From NCBI GenBank assembly GCA_014302835.1, contig CP060294.1, positions 1,922,001-1,986,000 on the forward strand: a stretch of DNA of 64,000 bases. The letters are read 5' to 3'. The stretch is from Pedobacter sp. PAMC26386. Lineage in GTDB: Bacteria > Bacteroidota > Bacteroidia > Sphingobacteriales > Sphingobacteriaceae. This document shows positions 18,555 to 28,682 of the stretch, in pieces. The notes below the pieces were generated by a model. That model did not search any database. It was not told where the DNA came from and saw only the letters and a list, made by a program, of their open reading frames with translations. A program made the position numbers and the translations under genes. Each line of letters opens with the position of its first letter. Within the stretch, counting starts at the first letter, position 1.

Positions 18555-20924
18555 ATGTTTAAACTTGACTTGAAAATCGCATTACGCAACCTTTGGAAAA
18601 ATAAAGGCTATACTTTAATCAATGTAGGAGGCTTGGCAATTGGACTGGCCAGCTGTATGATATTGCTGCTCTATGTAGCCTACGAATGGAGCTTCGATAA
18701 GCAGTTTACCAACTCCGATAAAACCTACATAGTTTACAACAATGCAGAAACCAGCGCAAAAACCTTTAGCTGGTCATGGACACCCAATGTAATGGCTAAT
18801 GAGGTGAGAGCTAAAATACCTGGTGTAGCTTACGCCTCACACTCTTCTTATCCTGAACAACAATTACTCAGTTATGGAGAAAAAATTTTTAAGAAAAAAA
18901 GTATTTACACTGATCCGTCATTCCTTAAAATATTCAATTATAAATTTATCAAAGGAAATCCAAATAAGGTTCTAAACAATGTTAATTCGGTCGTTTTAAC
19001 TGAAACCATGGCAAAAAATCTCTTTGGTGATGAAGATCCCATTAACAAAATGGTCAAACTACAGAATAAAGAAGTTTTAAAGGTCGAGGCTGTAATTGAA
19101 GACGTTCCCAAAAACAGCAGTATTCAATTCGATTGCCTGCTGCCGTGGTCCCTGTTTGAAAAACAACAGCCATGGTTGAAAGAGCCAAATTGGGGAAATA
19201 ACATGTGTCTGACTGTAGTTCAATTGCAAAGCAACACTTTATTTGATAAAGCAAACCAGGAGATCAGGGACGTTTACAAGCGCAATGAGAAGGGGGTAGT
19301 AACTAACTATGCTTTGCTTCATCCTTTATTAAAATGGCATCTTTACGATACCTTTGAGAATGGTAAGTCTGTTGGAGGTAAAATAGATCAGCTCAGGATA
19401 TTTTTGATCCTGGCCTTTTGCATATTGCTTATTGCCTGTGTCAATTTCATGAATCTTTCTACAGCCAGATCGGAGAAAAGAGCCAAAGAAGTGGGGGTAA
19501 GAAAAACTATTGGTTCCTCAAGAAGAGCTTTGATTGGCCAATTTATGTTAGAGTCTGTTATACTTTCCCTGATAGCAATGCTGGTTGCTTTTACTTTAAT
19601 GGAGCTGAGCCTGCCCTATTTCAATACCCTGTTAAATATCAAGCTTTTCATCCAGTATCACGATTGGACATTATGGTTAGTTCTGATTGGTTTAACTGCC
19701 CTTACGGGTCTTATTGCAGGCAGTTACCCGGCATTCTATCTGTCTTCCTTTGAACCCGTCAAGGTATTAAAGGGTTTCAGTACCGCAGGTAGTTCTTCCC
19801 TATCTGTCCGAAAGGTTTTAGTCGTCTTTCAGTTCGTTTTTGCGGCCTGCCTGATTATCTATACAGCTGTTATTTACCAGCAGCTCAATTACATTAAAGA
19901 TAAGCCAGTTGGTTATAATAAAATTGGTCTAGTAGAAATACCACTACAGGGAAACCTGGCAGGTAAAGAAAAATTGGCTCTTTTAAAAGAACGGCTGCTT
20001 AAAACCGGGGCGGTTACTCAGGTAACTTATTTTAGCAGCAGCATAAATCAAGGCGGCAACAATACCTTTGATATGCGTTGGCCGGGTAAAAGTGCTAAAG
20101 AAGATGTTTTGTTTAATAACCGCGATGCGGGAGTCGATTTTGCAAAGACTATAGGATCAGACATCGTCGCCGGCCGGGATTTTTCCGACAGGTTTACAGC
20201 CGACTCTGCCAGTATTGTGGTTAACCAGGCTGCAATAAAGGTGATGGGATTGAAAAACCCTATTGGCACTACAGTAACTGTTTTTAATAAGACCTACACC
20301 ATCATAGGTGTAATTAAAGACTTCGTGATGGAATCCCCCTACAAAAATGCCATCCCAATGTTTATCACCAATCAGCTGGCTGGGGTTAAATGTGCAATTG
20401 TCAGATTAAATCCTGCCCAAAACATCAGCACTTCAGTAAAGCAAATCGATGAGGTTTTCACCTCATTAAACCCTAATTTCCCTGTAGAGAGACAATTTGT
20501 GGATAATGATTTTGAGCAAAAATTCCAGAGTGAACGATTATTAGGTATACTATCAAACTGGTTTGGCGGTTTCGCTATCTTTATTTCCTGCCTGGGTTTA
20601 CTTGGATTAGCCCTGTTTATGGCTGAACAAAGAAAAAAAGAGATCAGTATACGTAAAGTTTTAGGCGCAAGTACAATCAATATTTTAACCTTGCTCAACA
20701 AAGATTTCATGAAGCTTGTCGCCATCGCCAACCTGATTGCATTTCCCCTAGCCTATATCCTGATCACTAAATGGCTATCTTCTTTTGAGTTTAAAGTTAG
20801 CATCACGTTTCTTCCCTTTGCTATAGCCATTGGTTTATCACTAATCATCGCTATTATAACCGTAAGCGTACAATCTGTCAAGGTAGTTAAAGCTAATCCG
20901 ATAGATGCCTTAAAGCAAGAATAA
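18555..20924 (+). CDS. MacB/FtsX-type ABC transporter permease
   Basis: This 789-residue permease has an N-terminal membrane helix (about 20-45), a large periplasmic MacB-PCD-like domain, an FtsX core of three helices (about 285-430), a second periplasmic domain and a second FtsX core (about 675-785). The stretch RAKEVGVRKTIGSSR and its repeat KKEISIRKVLGAST mark the two halves. No ATP-binding gene is adjacent. It is a close paralogue of the permease at 48703-51069. Export of a peptide or lipid is possible but unproven. Confidence 0.9.
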   Translation: MFKLDLKIALRNLWKNKGYTLINVGGLAIGLASCMILLLYVAYEWSFDKQFTNSDKTYIVYNNAETSAKTFSWSWTPNVMANEVRAKIPGVAYASHSSYPEQQLLSYGEKIFKKKSIYTDPSFLKIFNYKFIKGNPNKVLNNVNSVVLTETMAKNLFGDEDPINKMVKLQNKEVLKVEAVIEDVPKNSSIQFDCLLPWSLFEKQQPWLKEPNWGNNMCLTVVQLQSNTLFDKANQEIRDVYKRNEKGVVTNYALLHPLLKWHLYDTFENGKSVGGKIDQLRIFLILAFCILLIACVNFMNLSTARSEKRAKEVGVRKTIGSSRRALIGQFMLESVILSLIAMLVAFTLMELSLPYFNTLLNIKLFIQYHDWTLWLVLIGLTALTGLIAGSYPAFYLSSFEPVKVLKGFSTAGSSSLSVRKVLVVFQFVFAACLIIYTAVIYQQLNYIKDKPVGYNKIGLVEIPLQGNLAGKEKLALLKERLLKTGAVTQVTYFSSSINQGGNNTFDMRWPGKSAKEDVLFNNRDAGVDFAKTIGSDIVAGRDFSDRFTADSASIVVNQAAIKVMGLKNPIGTTVTVFNKTYTIIGVIKDFVMESPYKNAIPMFITNQLAGVKCAIVRLNPAQNISTSVKQIDEVFTSLNPNFPVERQFVDNDFEQKFQSERLLGILSNWFGGFAIFISCLGLLGLALFMAEQRKKEISIRKVLGASTINILTLLNKDFMKLVAIANLIAFPLAYILITKWLSSFEFKVSITFLPFAIAIGLSLIIAIITVSVQSVKVVKANPIDALKQE

Positions 20925-20967
20925 ACAACCCCGGGTTATTCTACGAATAACCCTCATTTTGAACCAT

Positions 20968-21006
20968 AAAAAAACGCCTCACGAAAAATCGTGAGGCGTT
21001 TTTTTT
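20968..21006. terminator. bidirectional terminator between the permease and pnp
   Basis: A 17-bp stem built on AACGCCTCACGA with a tetraloop has A- and T-runs on both sides. It sits between the convergent permease and pnp genes. Confidence 0.85.
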
Positions 21007-21022
21007 ATTTATTGAGGTAAAA

Positions 21023-23167
21023 CTAAGCTGGCTTAGTTTCAACGCCTTCCGGTTTTGGAGGACGAGGCAATAAAGCTTTTCTAGAAAGTTTCATTTTACC
21101 TTGTTTGTCAATATCTAATAATTTAACCTGGATTTTGTCACCTTCTTTAAGGACACCATCCATAGTTTCTAAACGCTCCCAAGCAATCTCAGAAATGTGA
21201 AGTAAACCATCTTTACCTGGCATGATCTCAACGAAAGCACCAAATGGCATGATAGATTTAACTTTACCGTCATAAGTAGCACCTATGTCTGGTTTTGCAG
21301 CGATTGCGTTGATACGTTTAACAGCAGCATCAATTGCAGCTTTATTATCCGCGAAGATTTCAACGATACCTTTGTTACCAACCTCTTCGATAGAGATAGA
21401 TGCGCCAGTTTCACGTTGCATTTCCTGAATAATTTTACCGCCTGGGCCGATTACAGCACCTATGAATTCCTTGTCAATACTTAAAGAAACGATACGAGGA
21501 GCGTGATCCTTGTAATCTTCACGTGGAGCAGCGATCGTTTTAGCCATCTCATTTAAGATGTGTAAACGAGCTTCGTTAGCTTGTTTCAAGGCAGCCGTTA
21601 AAACTTCCCATTTCAAACCATTGATTTTTAAGTCCATTTGACAAGCAACAATACCTTTTTCAGTACCAGTAACCTTGAAGTCCATATCACCTAAGTGATC
21701 TTCATCACCAAGGATGTCGGTAAGGATTGCATATTTACCAGTTTTCTCGTCAGTGATTAATCCCATTGCAATACCCGATACCGGAGCTTTGATTTTAATA
21801 CCTGCATCCATTAGTGCTAGTGTACCAGCACAAACAGTTGCCATTGAAGAAGAACCATTAGATTCAAGAATATCAGAAACGATACGAATAGTGTATGGGT
21901 TAGCTTCTAATCCTGGTAATACTTTTCTTAATGAACGCATAGCCAAGTGACCATGACCAATTTCACGACGTCCAGCACCTCTGTTCGGGCGAACTTCACC
22001 GGTAGAGAATCCTGGGAAATTGTAGTGCAATAAGAATTTGTTGTAACCATTGATGAAAGCACCATCAATCATTTGCTCATCATCTTTAGAACCTAAAGTA
22101 ACCGTAGTTAATGATTGAGTTTCACCACGTGTGAATACTGCAGAACCGTGAGCAGATGGCAAGTAACTTACCTCACTCCAGATTGGACGTACAGTACGTA
22201 CATCACGACCATCTAAACGCATACCTTCGTCTAAAACTAGGTTACGGATAGCATCATATTGTACATCGTGGAAATATTTTTTAGCTAAGAATGAAGTAAC
22301 TGCATCAACTTCTTCACCAAGCGTTACTACGAAACCAGCTAAAATCTCAGCAAATTTCTCCGTACGCTCATGTTTAGCAGTCTGGCTTTTAGCTACAGCA
22401 TAAACCTGATCATAAGTAGCAGCATAAACCTGCTCTTTTAATTCCGGGTTGCTATCTTCATGTGAATATTCACGTTTTTTTGTTTTACCTACCGCTTCAG
22501 CAAGTTCTTTCTGAACTTTAACCTGAATAACGATCGCTTTGTGTGCGAATTCGATAGCCTCAACCATTTCTTCTTCAGAAATCTCATCAGCTTCACCTTC
22601 AACCATTACGATGTCATTTTCAGTACCAGCTACTAAGAATTCTAAAGTAGCACGTTCTAAATCGCTAACATATGGATTGATCACTAACTGACCATCAATT
22701 TTAGCTACACGAACTTCAGAGATTGGTCCGTTAAAAGGAATATCAGAAACAGCGATGGCAGCTGAAGCAGCTAAACCAGCCAATGAATCTGGCATTATAT
22801 TTTTATCAGAAGAAATCAAAGTGATCATTACCTGAGTATCCGAGTGATAATCTTCAGGGAACATAGGACGTAAAGCACGGTCAACCAAACGAGAGATTAA
22901 AACCTCATAATCTGATAATCTTGCCTCACGACGTAAGAAACCACCTGGAATACGACCAGCAGCCGCATATTTTTCCTGGTAATCTACTGATAAAGGTAAA
23001 AAGTCAACACCAGCTTTAGCACCTACTGAAGAAACTACAGTCGCTAATAACATTGTGTCACCCATTCTTACCACAACGGATCCATCAGCTTGTTTAGCTA
23101 ATTTTCCTGTTTCAATTTCGATGGTTCTTCCATCTCCAAGATCGAACGATTTTTTTATTACATTCAT
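21023..23167 (-). CDS. pnp: polynucleotide phosphorylase
   Basis: This is the 3'-5' phosphorolytic exoribonuclease of RNA decay. Two RNase PH domains (about 10-230 and 320-555) are followed by a KH domain with [12 protein letters not shown] and an S1 domain with [17 protein letters not shown]. The length of 714 residues is complete. The gene lies downstream of rpsO on the same strand, as in many bacteria, with a terminator between them and a small hairpin in its leader. Confidence 0.97.
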   Translation of the reverse strand: MNVIKKSFDLGDGRTIEIETGKLAKQADGSVVVRMGDTMLLATVVSSVGAKAGVDFLPLSVDYQEKYAAAGRIPGGFLRREARLSDYEVLISRLVDRALRPMFPEDYHSDTQVMITLISSDKNIMPDSLAGLAASAAIAVSDIPFNGPISEVRVAKIDGQLVINPYVSDLERATLEFLVAGTENDIVMVEGEADEISEEEMVEAIEFAHKAIVIQVKVQKELAEAVGKTKKREYSHEDSNPELKEQVYAATYDQVYAVAKSQTAKHERTEKFAEILAGFVVTLGEEVDAVTSFLAKKYFHDVQYDAIRNLVLDEGMRLDGRDVRTVRPIWSEVSYLPSAHGSAVFTRGETQSLTTVTLGSKDDEQMIDGAFINGYNKFLLHYNFPGFSTGEVRPNRGAGRREIGHGHLAMRSLRKVLPGLEANPYTIRIVSDILESNGSSSMATVCAGTLALMDAGIKIKAPVSGIAMGLITDEKTGKYAILTDILGDEDHLGDMDFKVTGTEKGIVACQMDLKINGLKWEVLTAALKQANEARLHILNEMAKTIAAPREDYKDHAPRIVSLSIDKEFIGAVIGPGGKIIQEMQRETGASISIEEVGNKGIVEIFADNKAAIDAAVKRINAIAAKPDIGATYDGKVKSIMPFGAFVEIMPGKDGLLHISEIAWERLETMDGVLKEGDKIQVKLLDIDKQGKMKLSRKALLPRPPKPEGVETKPA

Positions 23168-23181
23168 TTACAATTTGTTGC

Positions 23182-23207
23182 GGTGTGTTTTCCTCTTTCG
23201 ACACACC
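23182..23207 (-). promoter_or_regulatory. hairpin in the pnp leader
   Basis: Seven-base arms (GGTGTGT and ACACACC) flank a 12-base loop about 15-40 bases upstream of the pnp ATG. In enterobacteria pnp is autoregulated through a cleaved leader hairpin; whether this one works that way is inference. Confidence 0.4.
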
Positions 23208-23242
23208 AGATTTATATATAATTTTTTTTATTGTTCAATTAA

Positions 23243-23268
23243 AAAAGCCATCCTTTAGAATGGCTTTT
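23243..23268 (-). terminator. terminator after rpsO
   Basis: A 9-bp stem (AAAAGCCAT and its complement) is followed on the minus strand by six T. It lies 17 bases past the rpsO stop and would reduce read-through into pnp. Confidence 0.75.
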
Positions 23269-23284
23269 CTTGATATTTTAACGC

Positions 23285-23590
23285 TTATTTGCTATCTCTA
23301 GTCGAACCTAATGGTTTGATGATATCTCTTAGCCCTAAAGCTTTGATAATAGCACGGTAACGATTGATATCTTTTTTAAACAGGTAAGCCAAAATACCAC
23401 GGCGTTTACCTACTAATTTTTGAAGAGACAATTGAGTAGAGAAATCTTTACGATTTTTCTTCAAGTGTTCTGTTAAGTGCGCGATACGGTATGTGAATAA
23501 CGCTACTTGTCCTTCTGCAGAACCTGTGTTAGATTCTACTTCGCCGTGTTTTTTGAAAATGTCGGCTTTTACTTCTTTACTTAAATACAT
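23285..23590 (-). CDS. rpsO: 30S ribosomal protein S15
   Basis: This small-subunit protein binds the central domain of 16S rRNA. It shows the S15 pattern NTGSAEGQVALFTYRIAHLTEHLKKNRKDFSTQ followed by LVGKRRGILAYL, here split only for display. At 101 residues it is about 12 longer than E. coli S15, with a C-terminal tail (LRDIIKPLGSTRDSK). A promoter box is 45 bases upstream. Confidence 0.96.
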   Translation of the reverse strand: MYLSKEVKADIFKKHGEVESNTGSAEGQVALFTYRIAHLTEHLKKNRKDFSTQLSLQKLVGKRRGILAYLFKKDINRYRAIIKALGLRDIIKPLGSTRDSK

Positions 23591-23634
23591 TGCTTGAATT
23601 ATACTAAAGTGTATATTGATTAATTAATTACGCG

Positions 23635-23642
23635 CAAAGATA
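23635..23642 (-). promoter_or_regulatory. -7 promoter box for rpsO
   Basis: TATCTTTG on the minus strand fits TAnnTTTG and lies about 45 bases before the rpsO start. Confidence 0.55.
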
Positions 23643-23705
23643 GTGTAAGTTTTTATGATTAACATGAATACCTATAAAATATTTCTCTAAGCAATCTTCA
23701 AACTT

Positions 23706-23713
23706 TACTTTTG
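23706..23713 (+). promoter_or_regulatory. -7 promoter box very close to the thioesterase ATG
   Basis: TACTTTTG fits TAnnTTTG. It ends only 4 bases before the ATG at 23718, which would place the transcript start at or near the first codon. Confidence 0.5.
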
Positions 23714-23717
23714 CAAG

Positions 23718-24137
23718 ATGGAAAAGACCGAATACAGCATATTTGAGACCGCATTAAAGGTAAGACCTGATGATATAGACATGTTTAATCACGTACACAA
23801 CAGCAAATATTTTGACTACGTATTAGCTGCCCGTTACGATCAGATGGAAAGGTGTTACAAAATGCCAATGGAAGAATTCCTGAAAAGCGGCTTTGGCTGG
23901 GTAGTGCGAACCGCCTATGTTGATTATAAAAGACCGCTGATTTTAGGAGATCAGCTTAAAATCCGTACAGGGATACTGACCATCAATGAAAGAGGCTGCC
24001 GCGTACAATTCGAAATAGAAACTGAGCGTACCGGAAAAATAGCTTCAGACGGATGGTTCGATTACGTATTAATTGATACCAATACTGGTAAAGGATGTAA
24101 AGTGAGTGAAGAAATGATTAAAGCCTATACTGTGTAA
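23718..24137 (+). CDS. acyl-CoA thioesterase, hotdog fold
   Basis: This 139-residue 4HBT-type thioesterase has the conserved N-terminal RPDDIDMFNHVHNSKYFDYV segment, whose aspartate and asparagine belong to the active site, and VDYKRPLILGDQL. The substrate is unknown. It is a single-gene unit followed by the MATE gene 71 bases downstream. A relative lies at 29742-30149. Confidence 0.87.
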   Translation: MEKTEYSIFETALKVRPDDIDMFNHVHNSKYFDYVLAARYDQMERCYKMPMEEFLKSGFGWVVRTAYVDYKRPLILGDQLKIRTGILTINERGCRVQFEIETERTGKIASDGWFDYVLIDTNTGKGCKVSEEMIKAYTV

Positions 24138-24208
24138 GCCAAAATTACCTATATTAAGGCATTATTATGCAATAGGTTAACACTTATATTGTGTAGACTA
24201 AGATTTAC

Positions 24209-25627
24209 ATGACAACACAACAAAACAGTTCAACCCATAAAATCTTTGATTTACTCAAGCAAGCTGTCCTGGGCAAGGAGTTAAACCTTACTCAGGGTAG
24301 CATTCGCAGAGCTGTTTTGTTGCTAGCCATCCCGATGATGCTCGAGATGATCATGGAATCTGTATTCGCCTTAGTCGATTTGTATTTTGTAGGCCATCTG
24401 CCGAACAGCAGTGAAGCGATACAAACAGTAGGTTTAACAGAATCTGTTCTGACTATTATCTACTCCCTCGACGTTGGAATGAGTATGGCTGCCACAGCAG
24501 TTGTAGCTAGACGGATCGGTGAAAAAGATCCTGTTGCAGCAGCAAAAGCAGGGGCTCAGGCTATATTAGTGGCCATTGCAATTAACTTATTACTCAGTGC
24601 AGCCGGCTTCTTTTATGCCCGTGAAATTCTCCTGTTAATGGGGGCTTCGGAAAGTACTGCAACCGCAGGTCTTCCATTTATACAGCTCATGATGGGCGGA
24701 AGTACAGTCATTGTATTGCTCTATTTAATCAATGGTATTTTTCGGGGAGCAGGAAATGCAGCTATTGCGATGAAGAGTTTATGGGTAGCTAATATGATGA
24801 ATATCATATTATGCCCGATTTTGATTAATGGCTTTGGGCCTATCCCCGCTTTCGGCTTAACCGGAGCAGCAATAGCAACTAATATAGGCCGGGGAACAGG
24901 TGTATGTTATCAATTTTATCAGCTGGTTAAAGGAAACAGCCTGTTGAAAATTAAATTAGCGCACTTCTACCCTCACTTCAAACAGATTGTTGCATTACTC
25001 AAAATAGCAGGCCCAGCGATCTTACAGTTCATCATTGCTTCAGGCAGCTGGATTTTCCTTGCAGAACTGGTGGCAACTACAGGCGGAGATCATGGTTCTG
25101 CGGGTTATCAGACCGCATTAAGGTTAATGATGTTTTTCATGCTTCCTGCCTGGGGCTTAAGTGGGGCGGCAGCAACTTTAGTAGGACAAAATCTGGGCGC
25201 AAAAGACCTGAAGCGTGCCGAAGATTCAGTATGGCAAACCACTAAATATATTCTGATTTATATGGGGGTGACCATGGTGCTTTCCTTTTTGGCCGGACAT
25301 TACCTCATTTCGTTCTTTACGAATGATCTTCACATTCAGCAAATAGCCTCCAGAGCATTAAACATTATGAGTTTGGGATTCATAGTTTATGGTATTGGTA
25401 TGGTGATGACCAATACCTTTAATGGCGCTGGCGATACCATAACACCGACCTTAATCAACCTCTTTGGTTTCTGGTTATTTCAGATTCCGCTGGCCTTTAT
25501 CTTGGCGAAACATTACAATTTAGGCCCCGACGGCGTATTTATAGCGATCCCGATTTCAGAAACAGGAATCGCTATTGCCAGTTATATCTTATTTAAAAGA
25601 GGAAAATGGAAAACTAAGCTGGTTTAA
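24209..25627 (+). CDS. MATE-family multidrug efflux transporter
   Basis: This 472-residue inner-membrane protein has twelve predicted helices in two repeats. It has the MATE signatures AIPMMLEMIMESVFALVD near the start and GAAATLVGQNLGA in the second half. It would export cationic compounds by Na+ or H+ antiport. Its 3' end overlaps the convergent DUF983 gene by 14 bases. Confidence 0.92.
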   Translation: MTTQQNSSTHKIFDLLKQAVLGKELNLTQGSIRRAVLLLAIPMMLEMIMESVFALVDLYFVGHLPNSSEAIQTVGLTESVLTIIYSLDVGMSMAATAVVARRIGEKDPVAAAKAGAQAILVAIAINLLLSAAGFFYAREILLLMGASESTATAGLPFIQLMMGGSTVIVLLYLINGIFRGAGNAAIAMKSLWVANMMNIILCPILINGFGPIPAFGLTGAAIATNIGRGTGVCYQFYQLVKGNSLLKIKLAHFYPHFKQIVALLKIAGPAILQFIIASGSWIFLAELVATTGGDHGSAGYQTALRLMMFFMLPAWGLSGAAATLVGQNLGAKDLKRAEDSVWQTTKYILIYMGVTMVLSFLAGHYLISFFTNDLHIQQIASRALNIMSLGFIVYGIGMVMTNTFNGAGDTITPTLINLFGFWLFQIPLAFILAKHYNLGPDGVFIAIPISETGIAIASYILFKRGKWKTKLV

Positions 25628-26042
25628 TGAAGTTTGTTGGCTGCGCATCACCACTTCCAGGCACATAGCCCAGACCTGGTGTTAACCAATGTAACAACAT
25701 TACTCTTGAATAGCGGTAGTTAAATGGAGAGCAGATTAATACAGTTACCAGCAGGATACCTACATAATACCATAAATTATCATATACAAGCGCTAAACCA
25801 AAAACATAAGTAGCAACACTTGCGCTAATCATCTCCGCTACATTCATTGCATAGCTAATAAACATAGCTACATAAAAGAACCCAGGTTCTCTTTCAAAAC
25901 GCAGATTACAATGCGGGCAGAATTCATTAGTGATTTGTCCTTTAAACGAAAAAGAATACATTTTACCTGAAAAGATATTACCCTGTCTGCATCTTGGGCA
26001 TTTACACTGGATGACAGCTTCTAACTTTGTAATAGGTACCAT
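25614..26042 (-). CDS. DUF983 membrane protein with zinc-ribbon motif
   Basis: This 142-residue protein has two CxxC pairs (CPRCRQG and FCPHCNLRF) that form a zinc-ribbon-like element, followed by EREPGFFYVAMFISYAMN and two membrane helices. The function of the family is unknown. It follows the Crp gene on the same strand. Confidence 0.87.
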   Translation of the reverse strand: MVPITKLEAVIQCKCPRCRQGNIFSGKMYSFSFKGQITNEFCPHCNLRFEREPGFFYVAMFISYAMNVAEMISASVATYVFGLALVYDNLWYYVGILLVTVLICSPFNYRYSRVMLLHWLTPGLGYVPGSGDAQPTNFIKPA

Positions 26043-26121
26043 AACGTTAATTTTATACGTAATAATTAATATACAAATCTACTCATTATAATATACCCAG
26101 TTTATGATCTATATCATATGT

Positions 26122-26700
26122 TCATTTAACAATTTTACCACGTATTAGTTTGATTTCACCGCTTACTGCCAATTTCTTTATGATTCTGATCACGGTTTCG
26201 ACTCTTAAACCACACATATCTGCCAGCGTTTGCCTCGTTATGTTCAATGGAGCACCATTTTCCAAATCCTGACACAAATAATTAATCAGCGTAAACACCC
26301 TATGTTCTGCCTGTTCATTAGCCAGTTCTTCGAGCATCATAGATTTGTAAAATAACCTTTTACTCATGGTCATGATCAGATCCCTGCTAAAAGTCCTGTT
26401 TTCGTCAATCATTTTCAGGAAAGCCGTTTTATCCAACTGAATAATTTCGCTATCGCGTGATGCGATCGTATAAGCCAGATAAGGGCGATCTAAAAGCAAA
26501 GCCGGTTCTCCAAAATGTTGTTTCGATTTAAAGACACCCTGTATAAACTCCCTCCCATCGCGGTTCACGGTTGCCATTCTAACTTCACCACTTTTGATAA
26601 AGTAGACATACTTCGGCTGCTGCCCCGGTCCATAAATCACTTCTCCTTTTTTAAAAGAAGTGATTTTGAAATTATGGTCCGTTAAATACTGGATATACAT
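26122..26700 (-). CDS. Crp/Fnr-family transcription regulator
   Basis: A cyclic-nucleotide-binding domain (about 10-120, with FKKGEVIYGPGQQPKYVYFI) is joined to a winged helix (about 135-190, with TRQTLADMCGLRVETVIRII as recognition region). No cysteine cluster of the Fnr type is seen. At 192 residues it is slightly short but complete. It lies 2 bases after ddl and is almost certainly co-transcribed with it. Confidence 0.88.
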   Translation of the reverse strand: MYIQYLTDHNFKITSFKKGEVIYGPGQQPKYVYFIKSGEVRMATVNRDGREFIQGVFKSKQHFGEPALLLDRPYLAYTIASRDSEIIQLDKTAFLKMIDENRTFSRDLIMTMSKRLFYKSMMLEELANEQAEHRVFTLINYLCQDLENGAPLNITRQTLADMCGLRVETVIRIIKKLAVSGEIKLIRGKIVK

Positions 26701-26702
26701 GA

Positions 26703-27689
26703 TTAACCGATAGTCTCTTTTATCAATTTCGTATAAAAATCATTCAGTTTCATCCCAAAAGCAGCAACTTGCTGAGGAATGAAACTCGTAACCGTTTGCC
26801 CTGGAATTGTATTAATTTCAATAAAAAAGAAATCACCTTCATCGCCCACCAAAATAAAATCGATCCGCACTACTCCTCTACAGTTTAACTTTGCATAAAC
26901 CGCAGTTGCAATCTCATTTACCCTTTTATAAGTTTCCGGACGCATAGGCGCTGGCGTAGTTTCTACTGCAACTCCAGGTGTATATTTCGCTTCAAAATCA
27001 AAAAACTCTTTAGCCGTTTCAACTTCTGTAGCAGGTAAAACAGCGATTTTCCCATCTAACTTAACTACCCCCACGGTAAATTCACGACCTTCAATAAATT
27101 CTTCGATTAAAATCTGAGTATCTTCTTTAAAAGCCTTGTCAATTGCCGATTGTAAGTCATACTGGTTTTTCACTTTGCTCATTCCAATACTGCTGCCACC
27201 GTTATTTGGTTTTACAAAATAGGGTAAAGTCAAAGTGCTTTTAATTGCAGCCAGATCATAAGGCACATTTTTAAAGATCTGTACAGACTTGGCGACACTT
27301 AAATTTGGAATATCCTGCACAATTGCCTTCGTATAACCTTTATTCATCGTAACCGCAGAAGTTAATGCATCACAAGTCGTATATGGCAAGTTTAACATAT
27401 CAAAATACCCCTGTAATTTACCATCCTCACCAGGTGCACCATGGATGGCAATAAACACCCCGTCAAAAGTGATTTTTCTGCCATTATACAACAGGGAAAA
27501 ATCATTCCGGTCTACCTCTATTCTAACCGAATCTACAGGCTCATAAAACCATCCCTGCTGTGTTAGCATGATTTTGTAAACATCAAATTTATCCGCATCA
27601 AGATTGTGCGCTATAGTAGCAGCACTTTTCACAGAAATCACGCGTTCACCTGTTGTACCACCAGTTATTAATGCTATTACTTTCTTCAT
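26703..27689 (-). CDS. ddl: D-alanine--D-alanine ligase
   Basis: This ATP-grasp enzyme makes the D-Ala-D-Ala end of the peptidoglycan stem. It shows LITGGTTGERVISVKSA, IHGAPGEDG, FVKPNNGGSSIGMSKV, EEFIEGREFTVGVV and FIEINTIPGQT. The length of 328 residues is normal. It is divergent from the PASTA/mltG operon, so cell-wall genes face each other across about 200 bases. Confidence 0.95.
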   Translation of the reverse strand: MKKVIALITGGTTGERVISVKSAATIAHNLDADKFDVYKIMLTQQGWFYEPVDSVRIEVDRNDFSLLYNGRKITFDGVFIAIHGAPGEDGKLQGYFDMLNLPYTTCDALTSAVTMNKGYTKAIVQDIPNLSVAKSVQIFKNVPYDLAAIKSTLTLPYFVKPNNGGSSIGMSKVKNQYDLQSAIDKAFKEDTQILIEEFIEGREFTVGVVKLDGKIAVLPATEVETAKEFFDFEAKYTPGVAVETTPAPMRPETYKRVNEIATAVYAKLNCRGVVRIDFILVGDEGDFFFIEINTIPGQTVTSFIPQQVAAFGMKLNDFYTKLIKETIG

Positions 27690-27849
27690 AAAAATATATT
27701 TCTTTACTATCCGTTATGAAGCCTTTAAGCTTTCAAATTTCATCCCGGATATTCTTGATTGTTCAAATTAAACGATAAGATATGGCTCAAAAATATTAAA
27801 ATAGTTTATTCAGATCTCATTTAAATTCCGATAAAATATATTTTTAGTC

Positions 27850-27857
27850 TAAATTTG
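27850..27857 (+). promoter_or_regulatory. -7 promoter box for the PASTA-mltG operon
   Basis: TAAATTTG fits TAnnTTTG and is 30 bases before the PASTA-protein start. Confidence 0.5.
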
Positions 27858-27887
27858 AACCAAATACTACGCACACAAAATAAATAA

Positions 27888-28655
27888 ATGGCAAAATTCA
27901 TCTCCTACTTACAAACTAAATCATTCAGAAACAACCTTATCGCTGCCATCGCCACTGTGGCCGTACTATTATTCGTTGCTTTTTTCAGTCTTCGTTTTTA
28001 TACTAAACATGGCGAAGGATTAAATGTACCAACAGTAAAAGGGCTGTCTTTTAACCAGGCAGTGTCAAAATTAGAGGCCATGGGTTTACGTTACGAAGTA
28101 GACTCTGTATATATTATGGATATGCCGCCGGGAACTGTAATTGATCAAGACCCAGAGGCCAATACCTTTGTAAAAGACAACAGAACAATTTACCTGACTA
28201 TTAATACTGCACAGGCACCTAACGTAAAGTTCCCTGATATCCAGGCTAAATCTTTCATAGAAGCACAAGCGCTGATTACCAGTTTTGGATTAAAAGTTGG
28301 AGATACTGTTTATAAAGCAGACGTGGCAAGAGATGTTATCCTGGAAGTTTCATTCGGAGGTTCAGCAATCAAAGCAGGCGATGTTATCCCGAAAGGATCT
28401 AAAATAGATTTATTATTAGGAGATGGCAGAGGAAACGAAGATGTAGAAATACCAGCACTTTTAGGTTTCACGAAAGATGAAGCAGCTTTCTCTTTGAGAG
28501 GTTCAAATCTTAAACTGGGAGTTATAACTTACGAAGCAGGTATTACCGACACAGCAAATGCCGTTATTACAGCACAAAGCCCTGCACTTTCAGATTCAGT
28601 TTCGAAAGTTAAAATCGGTACGCCAATAAACATTACCTTATCTAACAAAAAATAA
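27888..28655 (+). CDS. PASTA-domain membrane protein
   Basis: One N-terminal membrane helix (about 17-38) is followed by three PASTA repeats (about 40-107, 110-180 and 183-254). Each carries the motif in which a Pro or Gly precedes a conserved helix; GTVIDQDPEA in the first repeat is typical. PASTA domains bind peptidoglycan or muropeptides. No kinase or transpeptidase domain is attached. Its place before mltG and opposite ddl fits a cell-wall role. Confidence 0.88.
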   Translation: MAKFISYLQTKSFRNNLIAAIATVAVLLFVAFFSLRFYTKHGEGLNVPTVKGLSFNQAVSKLEAMGLRYEVDSVYIMDMPPGTVIDQDPEANTFVKDNRTIYLTINTAQAPNVKFPDIQAKSFIEAQALITSFGLKVGDTVYKADVARDVILEVSFGGSAIKAGDVIPKGSKIDLLLGDGRGNEDVEIPALLGFTKDEAAFSLRGSNLKLGVITYEAGITDTANAVITAQSPALSDSVSKVKIGTPINITLSNKK

Positions 28656-28682
28656 GCGCAAAAACTAGAATTTCAATTTTCT

